64,000 bases of DNA from Treponema pallidum subsp. pallidum str. Nichols (GCF_000410535.2 NC_021490.2:977218-1041217); one strand, 5' to 3'. Shown: positions 16,899 through 27,380, counted from the stretch's first letter. Program-made: numbers and translations. The notes: generated from the sequence alone by a model not told the origin.

Positions 16899-18233
16899 GT
16901 GAGTTCTGCCGTTATCGTCTTCTTTGTCGTTATGCTTGCGCTCTCGAGTATCATGCTTGTTGCCACGGTAGCGAGCAAGGTGGGGACGCGTTCAAGCAGA
17001 AGAAAAGACAAAGAGTCTCTCATGAGGGAAGCATCTAGACGGCTTGCGCAGGACCCGTATGACATTCGGGGTCTTTCGGTACTGGGGGACATACACTACC
17101 AGGATCAGGAGTGGGAAAAAGCCTTCGCGATGTACGCGACACTCGTGGAGCGCAGCAGCTCGAGCTCACAGATGGAGCAGTTTGAGATCCTACTCCGGTA
17201 CGGGATTTGCGGCGTAAAAACAGAAAAGTACGCGGAGGCAAAGAAGGGACTGCTCCTTGCGCAAGGCATCGACTCCCACCATTTTGAAGTAAACTACAAC
17301 CTGGGAAGGGTCTATTACCTCGACCGGCAGTATGAGCAGGTCGTTCCTCTTTTGAGAAGAGCGCTAACATCGCAACCGGATAGTGCACCTGCAGCGCAGC
17401 TGCTCGGTTACACGTTTCAAAAACTGCAAAAGTATCAGGAAGCCCTTCCCTATCTGAAGAAGGCGCTGGACCTCCAACCTGAAGACAAAGAAACATTGTT
17501 CGTAATGGGAGAGTGCTTCTATGAGGCGAATGCACACGACCGTGCATTGAAAATCTTCAATCATCTGAGGGTTGATCCTCTCGTTGGGCCGCGGGCTGCG
17601 TTGTATGCAGGGACCATTAAGACAAAGCTGAACCAGCTGGAGGACGCTGCAGAGGATTTTGAAATTGGGTTGAAGCATGACAATATACCCTCAGACGTTG
17701 CAAACGAGCTGCGTTATCGTCTCGCGCAGACACTGATAAAAACCCAGAACCTGGGAAGAGCCCTGGTTATGCTTAGAGAGATTCACCAGCTTAACCCTGA
17801 GTACCGGGATGTCACGGCGCTCATTACGTACTATCAGGAATTAAATCAGAATAGAAACTTACACCTGTACATGATAGCGGCTCAGAGTGAGTTCATTGGA
17901 TTATGCAGAAAGGTGGTATCAAAGTACTTTCCGCACGCGCGGGTAAAGATTTTGGACATATCGGTTCTGAATACTCACACAGATATAGTTTCTGAAATTG
18001 ACACGCCAAAGTGGGCCGACCTCGTATTGTTCCGTTTTTTTCGCTCTCAGGGGTCAGTAGGGGAACTCGTTTTGCGCGATCTGCATGGACGTATCAGAGA
18101 GCTAAAAGCTGGCAAGGGCATTTGCATGACCGCCGGTGCTTTTACTGATGAGGCGCGCCGTTTTGCAGAGGGCAGACCTATGGATCTATACGATAAAAAC
18201 AGGCTCACTCGAATTTTGAACTCCATCGATTGA
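16899..18233 (+). CDS. Membrane-anchored TPR protein with degenerate Mrr-like C-terminal domain
   Basis: 444 aa. One N-terminal membrane helix (VIVFFVVMLALSSIMLVATVA), then about seven tetratricopeptide repeats (for example PDSAPAAQLLGYTFQKLQKY, QPEDKETLFVMGECFYEAN) to about residue 310. From about 331 it looks like the restriction-endonuclease-like Mrr fold: WADLVLFRFF, VGELVLRDLHGRIRELKAGKGICMTAGAFTDEARRFA and PMDLYDKNRLTRIL. The usual catalytic Q/E-x-K is absent, so this is probably a binding module. TPRs suggest a scaffold facing the cytoplasm. The GTG start has no ribosome site. Confidence 0.75.
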   Translation: MSSAVIVFFVVMLALSSIMLVATVASKVGTRSSRRKDKESLMREASRRLAQDPYDIRGLSVLGDIHYQDQEWEKAFAMYATLVERSSSSSQMEQFEILLRYGICGVKTEKYAEAKKGLLLAQGIDSHHFEVNYNLGRVYYLDRQYEQVVPLLRRALTSQPDSAPAAQLLGYTFQKLQKYQEALPYLKKALDLQPEDKETLFVMGECFYEANAHDRALKIFNHLRVDPLVGPRAALYAGTIKTKLNQLEDAAEDFEIGLKHDNIPSDVANELRYRLAQTLIKTQNLGRALVMLREIHQLNPEYRDVTALITYYQELNQNRNLHLYMIAAQSEFIGLCRKVVSKYFPHARVKILDISVLNTHTDIVSEIDTPKWADLVLFRFFRSQGSVGELVLRDLHGRIRELKAGKGICMTAGAFTDEARRFAEGRPMDLYDKNRLTRILNSID

Positions 18234-18369
18234 TCTGCCTGAACGAACGCGTCTCTCGCTCCCTCTCTGCTTTTGTGCGTTTTGCCTAGGTGGCGCCAGG
18301 CCTTTGGGAGCAGGAGCAGTCACTTTCGTGCGGGACGTGCACCTATGGAAGAACAGAGGTGAACTCACG

Positions 18370-18375
18370 TATACT
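18370..18375 (+). promoter_or_regulatory. Predicted -10 box of mgtE
   Basis: TATACT (5 of 6 consensus) lies 26 nt before the mgtE ATG; no convincing -35 box. The implied leader of about 20 nt is too short for an M-box Mg2+ riboswitch. Confidence 0.4.
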
Positions 18376-18401
18376 CCGGAAGCTCCGCGTGGGAATTGGC
18401 T

Positions 18402-19751
18402 ATGAACGAGAACTTTGAAAAAATCCAGACGCTTCTCGAGCACAAGCGTTACGTACCACTTATTGCAAATCTAAACGAGATGAACGAGGTGGACGTCGCG
18501 CATGTCTTGGACATGCAATCACCTGCACAGGCGTTGTTGCTATTTAGAATGCTGCCCAAGAACCTCGCTGCAAATGTGTTTGCGCAGCTTTCAAGCAGCA
18601 AACAATCTGCTTTTCTCGCCACCATTACAGACAGAGAGCTTGCACCTATTCTTGCAGAACTCGCCATGGATGATATAGTCGATTTGGTAGAAGAAATGCC
18701 TGCAAATGCTGTGAAACGCATTCTCGCACAAACGGGTGAAACAGAACGTCAAGTTATCAATCAACTTTTAAAATATCCAGAGGATTCTGCAGGAAGCCTC
18801 ATGACAACTGAATATGTAGACTTAGAGAAGCAGATGACCGTGCACGATGCCCTCTGCTGCATTAGGGAAACCGGATTAAAAAAAGAAACCGTGTACACGT
18901 GCTATGTCATTGACCAAAACCGGTTTTTGCACGGTGTCATTTCTTTAAAAAAGCTCGTGCTTAGTCAGGGAGATCTGTTGATTGAGAATCTGTGTGAACG
19001 TGACTGCATCTTTGTACACACCCATGATGATCAAGAAGCAGTCGCGGCGGTGTTTAAAAAATATGGCTTCCTTGCACTCCCTGTGGTGGATACTGAAAGA
19101 CGGCTCATTGGCATTATCACCGTCGATGACATCATGGACGTGATGCAGCAGGAAGTTACCGAGGATTTCCAGATCATGGCGGCCATGCAGCCTTCAGATG
19201 AAGCATACCTGGAAACTGAGGTCTTCACCCTAGTGAAACACCGTATCGGCTGGCTACTACTTCTTATGGTGTCTGAAACGTTCACGGGAAATCTCATCGC
19301 CGGATACGAGGATTTGTTGGTGACTGCCACCGCGCTTACCACGTTTATCCCTATGCTCATGGACACCGGGGGGAATTCAGGCAGTCAGTCTTCTACGCTT
19401 ATTATCCGAGGCCTTGCAACGGGTGAGATTCAGCTACACGATTGGCTCCGGGTGCTGTACAAAGAGCTGCGAGTTGCGCTGGCAGTTGGCGGCATTCTAG
19501 GCACAACAAGCCTGGCGAAAACGTACTTCATAAATGGCAAGCCGCTTGCCCTATGTGGGAGCGTGGGAATAACACTGATGATTACCGTAGTAGCGGCAAA
19601 GCTGACCGGAGGGCTCCTTCCTATTCTTGCTAAAAAGCTCTGCTTAGACCCCGCCATCATGGCAGGACCGCTGATCACCACAATCGTAGATACTACCAGT
19701 CTCTTCGTATTTTTCAATGTAGCGCGCGTAGTACTGCGCTGGCCCCTGTGA
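18402..19751 (+). CDS. mgtE: Mg2+ transporter MgtE
   Basis: 449 aa with the full MgtE plan: an N-terminal superhelical domain (MQSPAQALLLFRMLPKNLAANVF; PEDSAGSLMTTEYV), two CBS domains (about 130-255; VVDTERRLIGIITVDDIMDVM), a plug helix, and five membrane helices from about 280. The pore signature PMLMDTGGNSGSQSSTLIIRGLA is intact. MgtE is a Mg2+-gated channel of the inner membrane. I choose the ATG at 18402, with GGGA 7 nt upstream, over an in-frame TTG at 18396. Its stop overlaps the next GTG (GTGA). Confidence 0.95.
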   Translation: MNENFEKIQTLLEHKRYVPLIANLNEMNEVDVAHVLDMQSPAQALLLFRMLPKNLAANVFAQLSSSKQSAFLATITDRELAPILAELAMDDIVDLVEEMPANAVKRILAQTGETERQVINQLLKYPEDSAGSLMTTEYVDLEKQMTVHDALCCIRETGLKKETVYTCYVIDQNRFLHGVISLKKLVLSQGDLLIENLCERDCIFVHTHDDQEAVAAVFKKYGFLALPVVDTERRLIGIITVDDIMDVMQQEVTEDFQIMAAMQPSDEAYLETEVFTLVKHRIGWLLLLMVSETFTGNLIAGYEDLLVTATALTTFIPMLMDTGGNSGSQSSTLIIRGLATGEIQLHDWLRVLYKELRVALAVGGILGTTSLAKTYFINGKPLALCGSVGITLMITVVAAKLTGGLLPILAKKLCLDPAIMAGPLITTIVDTTSLFVFFNVARVVLRWPL

Positions 19752-20539
19752 AAAGACGGAAGCCGGTGGACGCTGAGGACCAGAACAACACCTTGCAGAC
19801 AGCCGCCCCCTGCCGGCGGGGCGAGCATCCAGCCAGGATCGGGGCCGTACAGGCCGGCGCTAACCCAGCCGCACGTACTCGCCGCGCCGCTCACGTAGAA
19901 AGCATGCACGCACGCCTTGCAAGCGAATGCCTCAGAAAGGGCATACACCTGTCGTCAGCACTGAGCATTGTGCTTGCGGCATGGAGCAAACCCCTTACGC
20001 TCGGCGCCATTGGCACGCTCGGCGTTGGCTATTATGTTGCCGAGCGGTGGAGACTGCGTGGAAAAACATTGCCACTTGTCTCACTCCTCACCCGAGCGGC
20101 GGCCCGAGACCGGGACAAACACGAACGTTCTCTTGTGCGAGGGCCACTCACCCTTGCAATCGGTGTTTCAAGCGCGATCCTTCTCTTTCCCCCACCTATC
20201 GCAGCAGCCGCCATTTGCGCCCTCGCTTTCGGAGACGGATGCGCAAGCCTCGCCGGTACTGTATACACTTTCTTGCGCTTCAAAAATTCCGCTGATTCCC
20301 CCGGACGCAGAAGGGGAAGGACCACGACGCTCTTTTCCGTGCAGGGGAAAACACCCGTAGGCAGTGCCGTGTGCTGCATAGCAACGGCACTGAGTGTGCA
20401 CGCGCTGGGAGCCTCCGGCGCGCGCAGCTGGGGGCTCGGAGTCTGCGCGGCGCTCATCGAACTGCTCCCCTGCAAAGACTACGACAATATAACTGTTCCC
20501 CTAGGCACCGGCTGCATCGCTTTGCTGATGAGCTGGTAG
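19748..20539 (+). CDS. Dolichol/phytol-kinase-like membrane protein (CTP-dependent lipid kinase superfamily)
   Basis: 263 aa. After about 50 polar residues come several membrane helices (ALSIVLAAWSKPLTLGAIGTLGVGYYVAE; LTLAIGVSSAILLF). The motif ALAFGDGCASLAGT followed by GKTPVGSAVCCIATALSVH fits the GDgxAsxxGxxxG...KtxeGs pattern of SEC59/VTE5-type polyprenol kinases, a branch near phosphatidate cytidylyltransferases. The GTG start overlaps mgtE (GTGA), but an internal ATG (around residue 53) would better match the family. Substrate unknown; lipid phosphorylation is inferred. Confidence 0.65.
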   Translation: MKRRKPVDAEDQNNTLQTAAPCRRGEHPARIGAVQAGANPAARTRRAAHVESMHARLASECLRKGIHLSSALSIVLAAWSKPLTLGAIGTLGVGYYVAERWRLRGKTLPLVSLLTRAAARDRDKHERSLVRGPLTLAIGVSSAILLFPPPIAAAAICALAFGDGCASLAGTVYTFLRFKNSADSPGRRRGRTTTLFSVQGKTPVGSAVCCIATALSVHALGASGARSWGLGVCAALIELLPCKDYDNITVPLGTGCIALLMSW

Positions 20540-20564
20540 CACACTCCGTACGAAAGAAATATCC

Positions 20565-21005
<441 letters not shown>

Positions 21006-21076
21006 TTATTTCCCTAACCGGAGACGCGCACTCCCTGTGATCACCTGTGTGCTGTCTTGTGACTCACCCTTCCCCT

Positions 21077-21104
21077 TTTACTTTGGGGAAAATTAGCGTA
21101 GAGT
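21077..21104 (+). promoter_or_regulatory. Predicted promoter of the large TPR gene
   Basis: TTTACT (21077-21082), 16-nt spacer, TAGAGT (21099-21104), then 6 nt to the GTG at 21111. It would rule out the in-frame TTG at 21105 as start and predicts a leaderless mRNA. Confidence 0.45.
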
Positions 21105-21110
21105 TTGGGC

Positions 21111-23534
21111 GTGGGACGTGCGCGCCTGTATTTTCAATATTTCAAAGCAAAGTTCTTGAAAAGGCGTGTAACACCTCCTGTAGATTATGAAGAAATTGTG
21201 TCTGAGTTTTGGCGCGCTGACTTTTCTTCTACGGAACATGCACGCTGGCACGCGGAGGCAGGGGACGGCTATGAGACTGCACGTGGCGCGCATGGGTTAA
21301 CGCTCCACCTCAGACGTAAGTTCCTCTATGCGTGGAGTGCTAACCCCGTCTTTCGTTATAAGGACTGCGTGCTTACTGCGCGCATCCGCTTTCTCCCGGG
21401 TACTCACCCTCCAGGCGAGGCGCGTGCGCTGCCTAATTCAGAACAGCCAGAAGTACCTGCTTCTCTTGATTCGACCTCTCGGCCTGCCTGTCTTCCGGAG
21501 GCAGTTGCCGTCGACCCGAGCGCAATGGGCGAGGCGGTGCCCGAGCGAGCAGGTACCTGCGCCGCAGGGCTCTTGTTTCGTTATCTGAATGAGAGCACCT
21601 TTTACGCGCTTCTTGTTTCAGACGGTGGATGGCTGCGTCTGGACGCGGTAGTCAACAACACCCCCCTCCCCCTGCTCGGATGGACTGACACTGGCGCCAG
21701 CGATGAAGTGCGCGTGTTGAGCCTCATTGCAGTTGGCACAAGCTTTACTCTTTGTGTAGATGATCAGTGGATTGCGCAAATTGAAGATGACACGATACAA
21801 GCGGCAGGGAAAGTTTGTTTTGCTGCCCAGAACTGGGGTGTCCATGCGCATCGTTCTTTTGAACTTTCAGCATTCAGTCTGGAATCGCAACCTTTCATGG
21901 TTGAAACTGCATGCTTGCGCGCCAACGAACCTGCGCGTATCCCTGCAAGCGCGCACCTGCGTCTCGCAGAATCCCTGTACGCTATGGGACGCGCAGCGTG
22001 CGCTCGTGCAGAGATGAAAAAACTAAAAGCCAAATGTACCTTTGGTTTACGCGAGTATCTTCTTGCAGGAGACATCGCGTGTGCCCAGCACCTCTATGAT
22101 GAGGCAGAAGAAGCGTTTAACGCAGCGCTTGTGCAAGACCCTCACTGTATGCGGGCACTTCTCGCCTTAGGAGGTGCGCTGTACCAACAAAACGCATACG
22201 AGAAACTCGCGCACCTCCTTGCCACACACCGTGTCGTAGCCGAGCGCGATGCATTTCTTTCCAATCTATGCGGTCACCTTGCACTTGCACAAAATAGACA
22301 CGAGGACGCTGCTGCTGCGTATCAGCGTGCATTTCGTTTGGACCCTCACCAGGGACTCTTTGCGCTGCATGCGGCGCAGGAGCTTTCCCTACTGGGGGAA
22401 AAGGAGCAAGCAATTCAGGCGTATTTACATGCGGCGCGGCTTTTTTTAGCACAGGAATCCTACGCTGATTTAGAACGCGTGGTACTCGCACTTCGCCGTC
22501 TTGATCCTGAGCGTACAGAAGTTCGCAGTATCGCAGGCAAATTGTATTATGCAACAGGACGGCACCGTCAGGCACACACGCAGTTTGACGCACTCTGCCG
22601 CGCAGGGAGCGCTGATGCTACCGTCTGGTACTTATATGGCCTGCTTTTGAGAGAAGCGCAGGGCACGCACGAACACGACGCTCCTGCTGCAGCAGCGTGC
22701 GAACAGCGCGCACGTGATGCATTTCAAAGAGCCTGTGCACTTGCGCCGGACTGTGCGCTCTACCACTTTAAATACGCTGAATCTCTTTTTTTAAGCGAAA
22801 AAGATTGTGACGAGCCTCTTGCGCGCGCCCTGGCACTCGATCCGGATAACGGCTGGCTGCATAACCTGTGTGCGCAAAAGGCTCTGCGCGAGCAAAACTT
22901 CGACGCTGCAGCGCAGTCTTTACAACGCGCGCGTGCGCTGTTACCGCACGAACTCGTAGTGTTGGAAAATTATATAGAACTACAGCGCCAGCGCGGTGCG
23001 CTAGCGTGCTGTGTTCCCCTGTTTGAAGTGGAAACGCAGCGCGCAGACGCGGCGGTGATTGCGCAACGTGGTCAGGCTTTTCATCTTCTTGCCAACGCCT
23101 TTTACGCCGACGGATGCTATGAACACGCAGCGCCGTGGTACGACAAAGCGCTCCGGGAGGAGCCGCAGAACGTGCAGATGCTCGTGCACAAAGCAGAAAA
23201 CAGCATCAAACTGCATTTACTCCATGAAGCGGACGCCTTACTGGTGAAGGCGTTAGATATACAACTTACTGCGCATGTGTATACGCTGATTGCACTCGTT
23301 GCTGCTCAACTTGGTGATTTTCCCCGTGCAGAGCTTACGCTCCAAGAGGCGTGCACCCTGTGGCCCCAATGTACTGAGGTGCGCATTGAGTTGATTCATC
23401 TGTATCTAACCATGCAGGATAGACAGCAAGCGGCAACGCAGTGGAATATCCTCGTGCAAAAAGAAGACTCAGACCGGGTTCGCGCGCTCCACGCGCTCAT
23501 TTTTGAAGAAAAACCACCTGCACCGCAGGAATAA
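21111..23534 (+). CDS. Large TPR protein with N-terminal jelly-roll-like domain
   Basis: 807 aa, no signal peptide or membrane helix. Residues 40-265 look like a concanavalin/LamG-type beta sandwich ([55 protein letters not shown]), interrupted by a Pro/Ser-rich loop near 110-145. Residues 285-807 are about 14 tetratricopeptide repeats ([38 protein letters not shown]), a protein-binding solenoid. The combination suggests a scaffold that also binds a ligand; no enzyme motif. The start is GTG at 21111, with a TTG at 21105 as alternative. Confidence 0.75.
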   Translation: MGRARLYFQYFKAKFLKRRVTPPVDYEEIVSEFWRADFSSTEHARWHAEAGDGYETARGAHGLTLHLRRKFLYAWSANPVFRYKDCVLTARIRFLPGTHPPGEARALPNSEQPEVPASLDSTSRPACLPEAVAVDPSAMGEAVPERAGTCAAGLLFRYLNESTFYALLVSDGGWLRLDAVVNNTPLPLLGWTDTGASDEVRVLSLIAVGTSFTLCVDDQWIAQIEDDTIQAAGKVCFAAQNWGVHAHRSFELSAFSLESQPFMVETACLRANEPARIPASAHLRLAESLYAMGRAACARAEMKKLKAKCTFGLREYLLAGDIACAQHLYDEAEEAFNAALVQDPHCMRALLALGGALYQQNAYEKLAHLLATHRVVAERDAFLSNLCGHLALAQNRHEDAAAAYQRAFRLDPHQGLFALHAAQELSLLGEKEQAIQAYLHAARLFLAQESYADLERVVLALRRLDPERTEVRSIAGKLYYATGRHRQAHTQFDALCRAGSADATVWYLYGLLLREAQGTHEHDAPAAAACEQRARDAFQRACALAPDCALYHFKYAESLFLSEKDCDEPLARALALDPDNGWLHNLCAQKALREQNFDAAAQSLQRARALLPHELVVLENYIELQRQRGALACCVPLFEVETQRADAAVIAQRGQAFHLLANAFYADGCYEHAAPWYDKALREEPQNVQMLVHKAENSIKLHLLHEADALLVKALDIQLTAHVYTLIALVAAQLGDFPRAELTLQEACTLWPQCTEVRIELIHLYLTMQDRQQAATQWNILVQKEDSDRVRALHALIFEEKPPAPQE

Positions 23535-23590
23535 CATTCTCCCAGTTATCGCGTTTGGGAACAAAACAACCGCGGCTGTTTTCAGGCGCC

Positions 23591-23620
23591 TGTACAAAAA
23601 TCTTTTCCCTGAACTACAAT
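23591..23620 (+). promoter_or_regulatory. Predicted promoter of nox
   Basis: TGTACA (23591-23596), 18-nt spacer, TACAAT (23615-23620). A short leader follows with AAGGAGG 5 nt before the GTG start. Confidence 0.55.
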
Positions 23621-23641
23621 GCCAAACGTAAGGAGGACGCC

Positions 23642-24979
23642 GTGAAGATCGTCATTATCGGAGCGAACCACGCAGGAACCGCCTGTGTCAATTGCCTCAC
23701 AGACCTTACCACCACGAATGAAGTGGTAGTCTTTGACCGTAACAATAATATTAGCTTCCTTGGTTGCGGCATGGCTCTTTGGATTGGCGGACAAATCCGT
23801 GGATCGGAGGGTCTATTCTACGCAAATAAAGAACAATTGGAAAAAAAGGGTGCACGCGTTTCCATGGAAAGCGATATCACCCGTATCGATTTTGCCTCAA
23901 AAAAGGTGTACGGGACTGCACGAGACGGTTCTGCAATCGCAGAGTCCTACGACAAGCTTATTATTGCAACCGGTTCTCTGCCTATCATTCCTAAAATCGA
24001 CGGCATGGATTTGGAGAATGTTCAGCGCATTAAGCTATTTCAGGATGCTGAAGCGGTGATTAAAAAACTCGAGCAGCCTTCCATTAAGAATATTGCCGTT
24101 ATCGGTGCCGGGTACATTGGCGTGGAGCTTGCAGAGGCGTTTGAGCGCCACCAAAAAAAGGTAACGCTCATCGATGCGATGGACTCTAGTCTTTCCAATT
24201 ATTACGACGCATCCTTCCGTGCACTCATGGATGAGAACTTGCGCAGCCATCACATCACCCTTGCGTTTGGCCAGAAAGTGCAAAAACTCCGTGGCAGCAA
24301 TGGAAAGGTAGTGGCAGTGGTGACAGATAAGGGTGAGTACCCCGCAGACATGGTTATGGTGTGCATTGGCTTTAGCCCCAATACTGCACTGGGAAAGAAC
24401 GAGGTGCGAACCTTTGCCAATGGCGCGTATGCGGTAGATTTAAAACAAGAAACAAGTGTGAAAGACGTGTACGCAATTGGCGATTGTGCAACGGTGTTTG
24501 ACAATTCGCTCGGACAAACTTCTTACATTGCGCTTGCAACCAATGCGATGCGCAGCGGTATCGTTGCGGCGCACAACGCTGCAGGATTCCCACTTGAAGG
24601 CATTGGGGTGCAGGGCTCCAACGGTATCAACATATACGACTTAAAAATGGTGTCCACAGGAGTGACGCAGGAGCGCGCCGCGCGCATGGGACTTGAGGTG
24701 GAGGTAACGGATTTTGAAGACTCACAGTTACCCGCCTTTATGGAAGTGGACAATCACCCGGTGAAAATCCGGATTGTGTTTGATAAAAAAACGCGGGTGA
24801 TTGTGGGCGCTCAAATGGCGTCACGGCACGACATGTCGATGGGTATTCACCTGTTCTCTCTTGCAATCCAGGAGCGGGTGACCATTGATAAGTTAAAACT
24901 GCTGGACATGTTCTTTCTGCCGCATTTTAACAAGCCGTACAACTACGTTACGATGGCGGCCTTGCGTGCGCGCTCATAA
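23642..24979 (+). CDS. nox: NADH oxidase (H2O-forming, CoA-disulfide-reductase family)
   Basis: 445 aa flavoprotein. FAD-binding [14 protein letters not shown], the redox cysteine in [13 protein letters not shown] (Cys42 position of Nox enzymes), second nucleotide fold [17 protein letters not shown], and [12 protein letters not shown]. The family reduces O2 to water with NADH, regenerating NAD+ and protecting a catalase-poor microaerophile. The start is GTG at 23642 with a strong AAGGAGG; the frame is open 29 codons upstream but without similarity, so longer annotations would be wrong. Confidence 0.95.
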   Translation: MKIVIIGANHAGTACVNCLTDLTTTNEVVVFDRNNNISFLGCGMALWIGGQIRGSEGLFYANKEQLEKKGARVSMESDITRIDFASKKVYGTARDGSAIAESYDKLIIATGSLPIIPKIDGMDLENVQRIKLFQDAEAVIKKLEQPSIKNIAVIGAGYIGVELAEAFERHQKKVTLIDAMDSSLSNYYDASFRALMDENLRSHHITLAFGQKVQKLRGSNGKVVAVVTDKGEYPADMVMVCIGFSPNTALGKNEVRTFANGAYAVDLKQETSVKDVYAIGDCATVFDNSLGQTSYIALATNAMRSGIVAAHNAAGFPLEGIGVQGSNGINIYDLKMVSTGVTQERAARMGLEVEVTDFEDSQLPAFMEVDNHPVKIRIVFDKKTRVIVGAQMASRHDMSMGIHLFSLAIQERVTIDKLKLLDMFFLPHFNKPYNYVTMAALRARS

Positions 24980-25051
24980 GTGCACCGTGCGTCTCTTACG
25001 CTTTCCCGGGGATGGCGCCGGGGGCGTGCTCCGTTTTGCTAGAAGACTTCT

Positions 25052-26104
25052 ATGAGCGAAACGCTCACGCTAGTTATTCTGGCTGCAGGTCTCGGCAGCC
25101 GCTACGGAAGTGTCAAGCAGATTGCCGCAGTCGGTCCGCACGGCGAAACGCTGGTGGACTACGCCGTGTACGATGCGCTGCGCGCCGGGTTTTCCCGCGT
25201 GTTGTGTATTATTCGGCATGATATAGAGCGCGACTTTCGCACGCGCCTGTTTGACCACCTCGCGCAGCACTGCGATGCGCAGTACGTGTTTCAGTCCCTC
25301 TCTGCACAGGAAGCAGGGGCACACGGCGCCGCTCTGCCGCATCCTGCGCGGCGCACGCCGTGGGGGACGGCGCACGCGTTGCTGTGCGCACGCACACAGC
25401 TGACTGCACCGTTTGCGGTTATCAACGCTGATGACTACTACGGACGCGACGCGTACAAAACGCTTGCCGCGCACCTTGCCGCGCAGGGGCTGGACTCGAC
25501 ACGCCACGCCATGGTCGGCTACCCCCTTGTGCACACGCTCAGCGAAACCGGTGGCGTTTCGCGCGGTATCTGCACCTTTGCGGACGCTGACGCCGCAGTC
25601 TCTCCCCCCACCCCCGCAGTCCCCGCCGCAGGACGCCTGGTGCGTGCCATACACGAACACACGCACATCGGCTGGCACGCGCACGGCGGCAGACGGGTCA
25701 TTACCGCACAGCGCGCGGAAGACTGCCCGCCACACGCGGCACGCGCGCCCTGCACACTCACCGGGCAGGAAGTAGCGTCTATGAACTTTTTTGGCTTCAC
25801 TCCGCGCGTGTTCGAACACCTCGCAGCGTGCTGGCAGACATTCGTGCAAGAAGCGCGCCGCGCGCCGCAGCACGAGCGGGAATACCTTTTGCCCGCGGCG
25901 GTAAACAGCCTCATTGCACAGGGAAAAGGAACGGTGCGCTGCTACCCCAGCAGCGCGCGCTGGTTTGGTATGACGTACCCGCAGGACCGCGCACGCGTGA
26001 CGGCGGCACTTGCCCGCGCGATCGCAGCAGGCTGGTACCCTGCCCCGCTATGGTCGCCCGACTCTCAGCTTCGTGTTGATAACGTACCCAATGGAAGCGC
26101 GTAG
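25052..26104 (+). CDS. Sugar-nucleotide-type nucleotidyltransferase
   Basis: 350 aa. The start VILAAGLGSRYGSVKQIAAVGPHGETLVDYA is the nucleotide-binding signature of NTP_transferase enzymes; VINADDYYGRDAY supplies the metal-binding Asp. A middle block (about 185-240) is Pro/Ala/His-rich and unlike the family. Such enzymes activate sugar phosphates or aminoalcohol phosphates with NTPs; the substrate is not evident. Its 3' end overlaps the convergent PEGA gene by 57 nt, an unusual arrangement. The ATG has no good ribosome site. Confidence 0.8.
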   Translation: MSETLTLVILAAGLGSRYGSVKQIAAVGPHGETLVDYAVYDALRAGFSRVLCIIRHDIERDFRTRLFDHLAQHCDAQYVFQSLSAQEAGAHGAALPHPARRTPWGTAHALLCARTQLTAPFAVINADDYYGRDAYKTLAAHLAAQGLDSTRHAMVGYPLVHTLSETGGVSRGICTFADADAAVSPPTPAVPAAGRLVRAIHEHTHIGWHAHGGRRVITAQRAEDCPPHAARAPCTLTGQEVASMNFFGFTPRVFEHLAACWQTFVQEARRAPQHEREYLLPAAVNSLIAQGKGTVRCYPSSARWFGMTYPQDRARVTAALARAIAAGWYPAPLWSPDSQLRVDNVPNGSA

Positions 26105-27070
26105 CTCCCAGCCCTCGTAAGAGGTACCTTTGAAGGCGTAGTTGTTCTCCAAGCCCATCACGAGACTTGCAGGCAGCACGCAGTGCACCGACACACCCGC
26201 CACACTGTTCGCTCCGTCACTATTGCTCCCCGTGGTGGTTCCGCACTTGCTGTACGTGGCAATGGAGCATATTTTGTTTTGGTACTTGAGCGACAGGCCG
26301 ACATCGGTTGAGAAGTCCGGCTTTTTTATCCCCGTCTCTGAACTGGCACCCAGTTCTCCGGAGAGCGCGACGGTGAATCCCTTAATGCCGTACGCACAGG
26401 TGGTCGCAAACGTCAAACCCTTCCGCATGAAGCACTTGTTTGCGCCGCTGCTATCGTTGTTGTGCACGATGCGGTACAAACACAGCGCTGAGGCATAGAG
26501 CTGGCCCATAGCCGGGTCGCTCGTAACGTTCCCTTCGAACGCTACCTTTGCGCTAACGCTAACATCCTCGCTGTTCTTATTACTGCCCCCGAATATTCCC
26601 CCCACGTTCAACCCCAGCTCAACTAACTCCACCGGCTCCTCGCACACCACCTTTCCTTCGGCATCCTTTACCGTTACCGTACACTTTGCAGATTTTGTCA
26701 CCCGGAACGTGACGTACTCCGTGTTCAGTCCCGCCGGATCCCGCGGATTAAAGTGCGCCCTCTGCGCAGTCACATCCGTGAGCTCCAAACGCGCCGTATC
26801 CAGACGGCCATCCACCACCGTGAACGAGCCTTCCTCAACCACTACCTGGAGCGTCTTTTTGGTATATCCAAAGGCACAGACGGTTACCTCACACTCACCA
26901 GGGGTGAGCACCATTTCCTCTGGTGTTGCGCACAGATATCCGTTTACGGTCACCTGCGCGTGTTCCGGCATACCGCGCACGCGAATTCCGCTGCCCTCCT
27001 GGGCACGAAGCCCCGCACCTACACACAGTCCTGCGCAGCACAGCGCGCGCACTTTCCACGAATAGCTCAT
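26048..27070 (-). CDS. Exported PEGA-domain protein, possible outer-membrane barrel
   Basis: 340 aa. Signal peptide VRALCCAGLCVGAGLRAQ. Residues 25-95 form a PEGA-like beta domain (IRVRGMPEHAQVTVNGYLCATPEEMVL; TPGECEVTVCAFGYTKKTLQVVVEEG). The remainder is rich in alternating beta strands (GLNVGGIFGG, FTVALSGELGASSE, FSTDVGLSLKYQNKI) and ends in a strand ELRASIGYVINTKLRVG, which could be a small barrel or periplasmic beta protein. Six or more cysteines is high for an exported protein. Function unknown. Its end overlaps the nucleotidyltransferase gene on the other strand. Confidence 0.65.
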   Translation of the reverse strand: MSYSWKVRALCCAGLCVGAGLRAQEGSGIRVRGMPEHAQVTVNGYLCATPEEMVLTPGECEVTVCAFGYTKKTLQVVVEEGSFTVVDGRLDTARLELTDVTAQRAHFNPRDPAGLNTEYVTFRVTKSAKCTVTVKDAEGKVVCEEPVELVELGLNVGGIFGGSNKNSEDVSVSAKVAFEGNVTSDPAMGQLYASALCLYRIVHNNDSSGANKCFMRKGLTFATTCAYGIKGFTVALSGELGASSETGIKKPDFSTDVGLSLKYQNKICSIATYSKCGTTTGSNSDGANSVAGVSVHCVLPASLVMGLENNYAFKGTSYEGWELRASIGYVINTKLRVGRP

Positions 27071-27176
27071 GCGGCCTATTCTACAACACCCCCCGACGCG
27101 CCTAGAGCGCTACACCGCGCCGCAGTGCGCCAGGGAACAGGGTGCACGAGGGGCATCACACCCGCAGGAAACACCC

Positions 27177-27205
27177 TTGCAGGACGCGCATATTTGGTGT
27201 ATAGC
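27177..27205 (+). promoter_or_regulatory. Predicted promoter of tRNA-Ala
   Basis: TTGCAG (27177-27182), 17-nt spacer, TATAGC (27200-27205), about 16 nt before the mature tRNA. Placement relative to a stable RNA makes it credible. Confidence 0.6.
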
Positions 27206-27221
27206 TGGAGCCAGCAGTCCT

Positions 27222-27294
27222 GGGGAATTAGCTCAGCTGGTAGAGCGTTTGGTTCGCAATCAAGAGGTCAGGGGTTCGACTCCCCTATTCTCCA
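27222..27294 (+). tRNA. tRNA-Ala (anticodon CGC)
   Basis: Cloverleaf folds by eye: acceptor GGGGAAT/ATTCTCC with one G-T pair, D arm GCTC/GAGC, anticodon stem TTTGG/TCAAG with loop TTCGCAA (anticodon CGC), T arm AGGGG/CCCCT with loop TTCGACT, discriminator A. CCA is not encoded. Confidence 0.93.
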
Positions 27295-27380
27295 CTCGCC
27301 CTTCTCTGGCCGGTGCCACGCCAGGGTCCGCGCCGGAGCCGGTTGCAGGCCGGCGCTTCTCTAAAAAGAGCCAAACGCGT

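Noticed and set aside
18234-18401. Possible Mg2+ riboswitch upstream of mgtE
   Set aside because: The best -10 box leaves a leader of only about 20 nt, and no M-box-like structure is apparent.
25070-25873. Minus-strand frame of 267 codons inside the nucleotidyltransferase gene
   Set aside because: No family signature; the plus strand has the LAAGLGSRYG motif.
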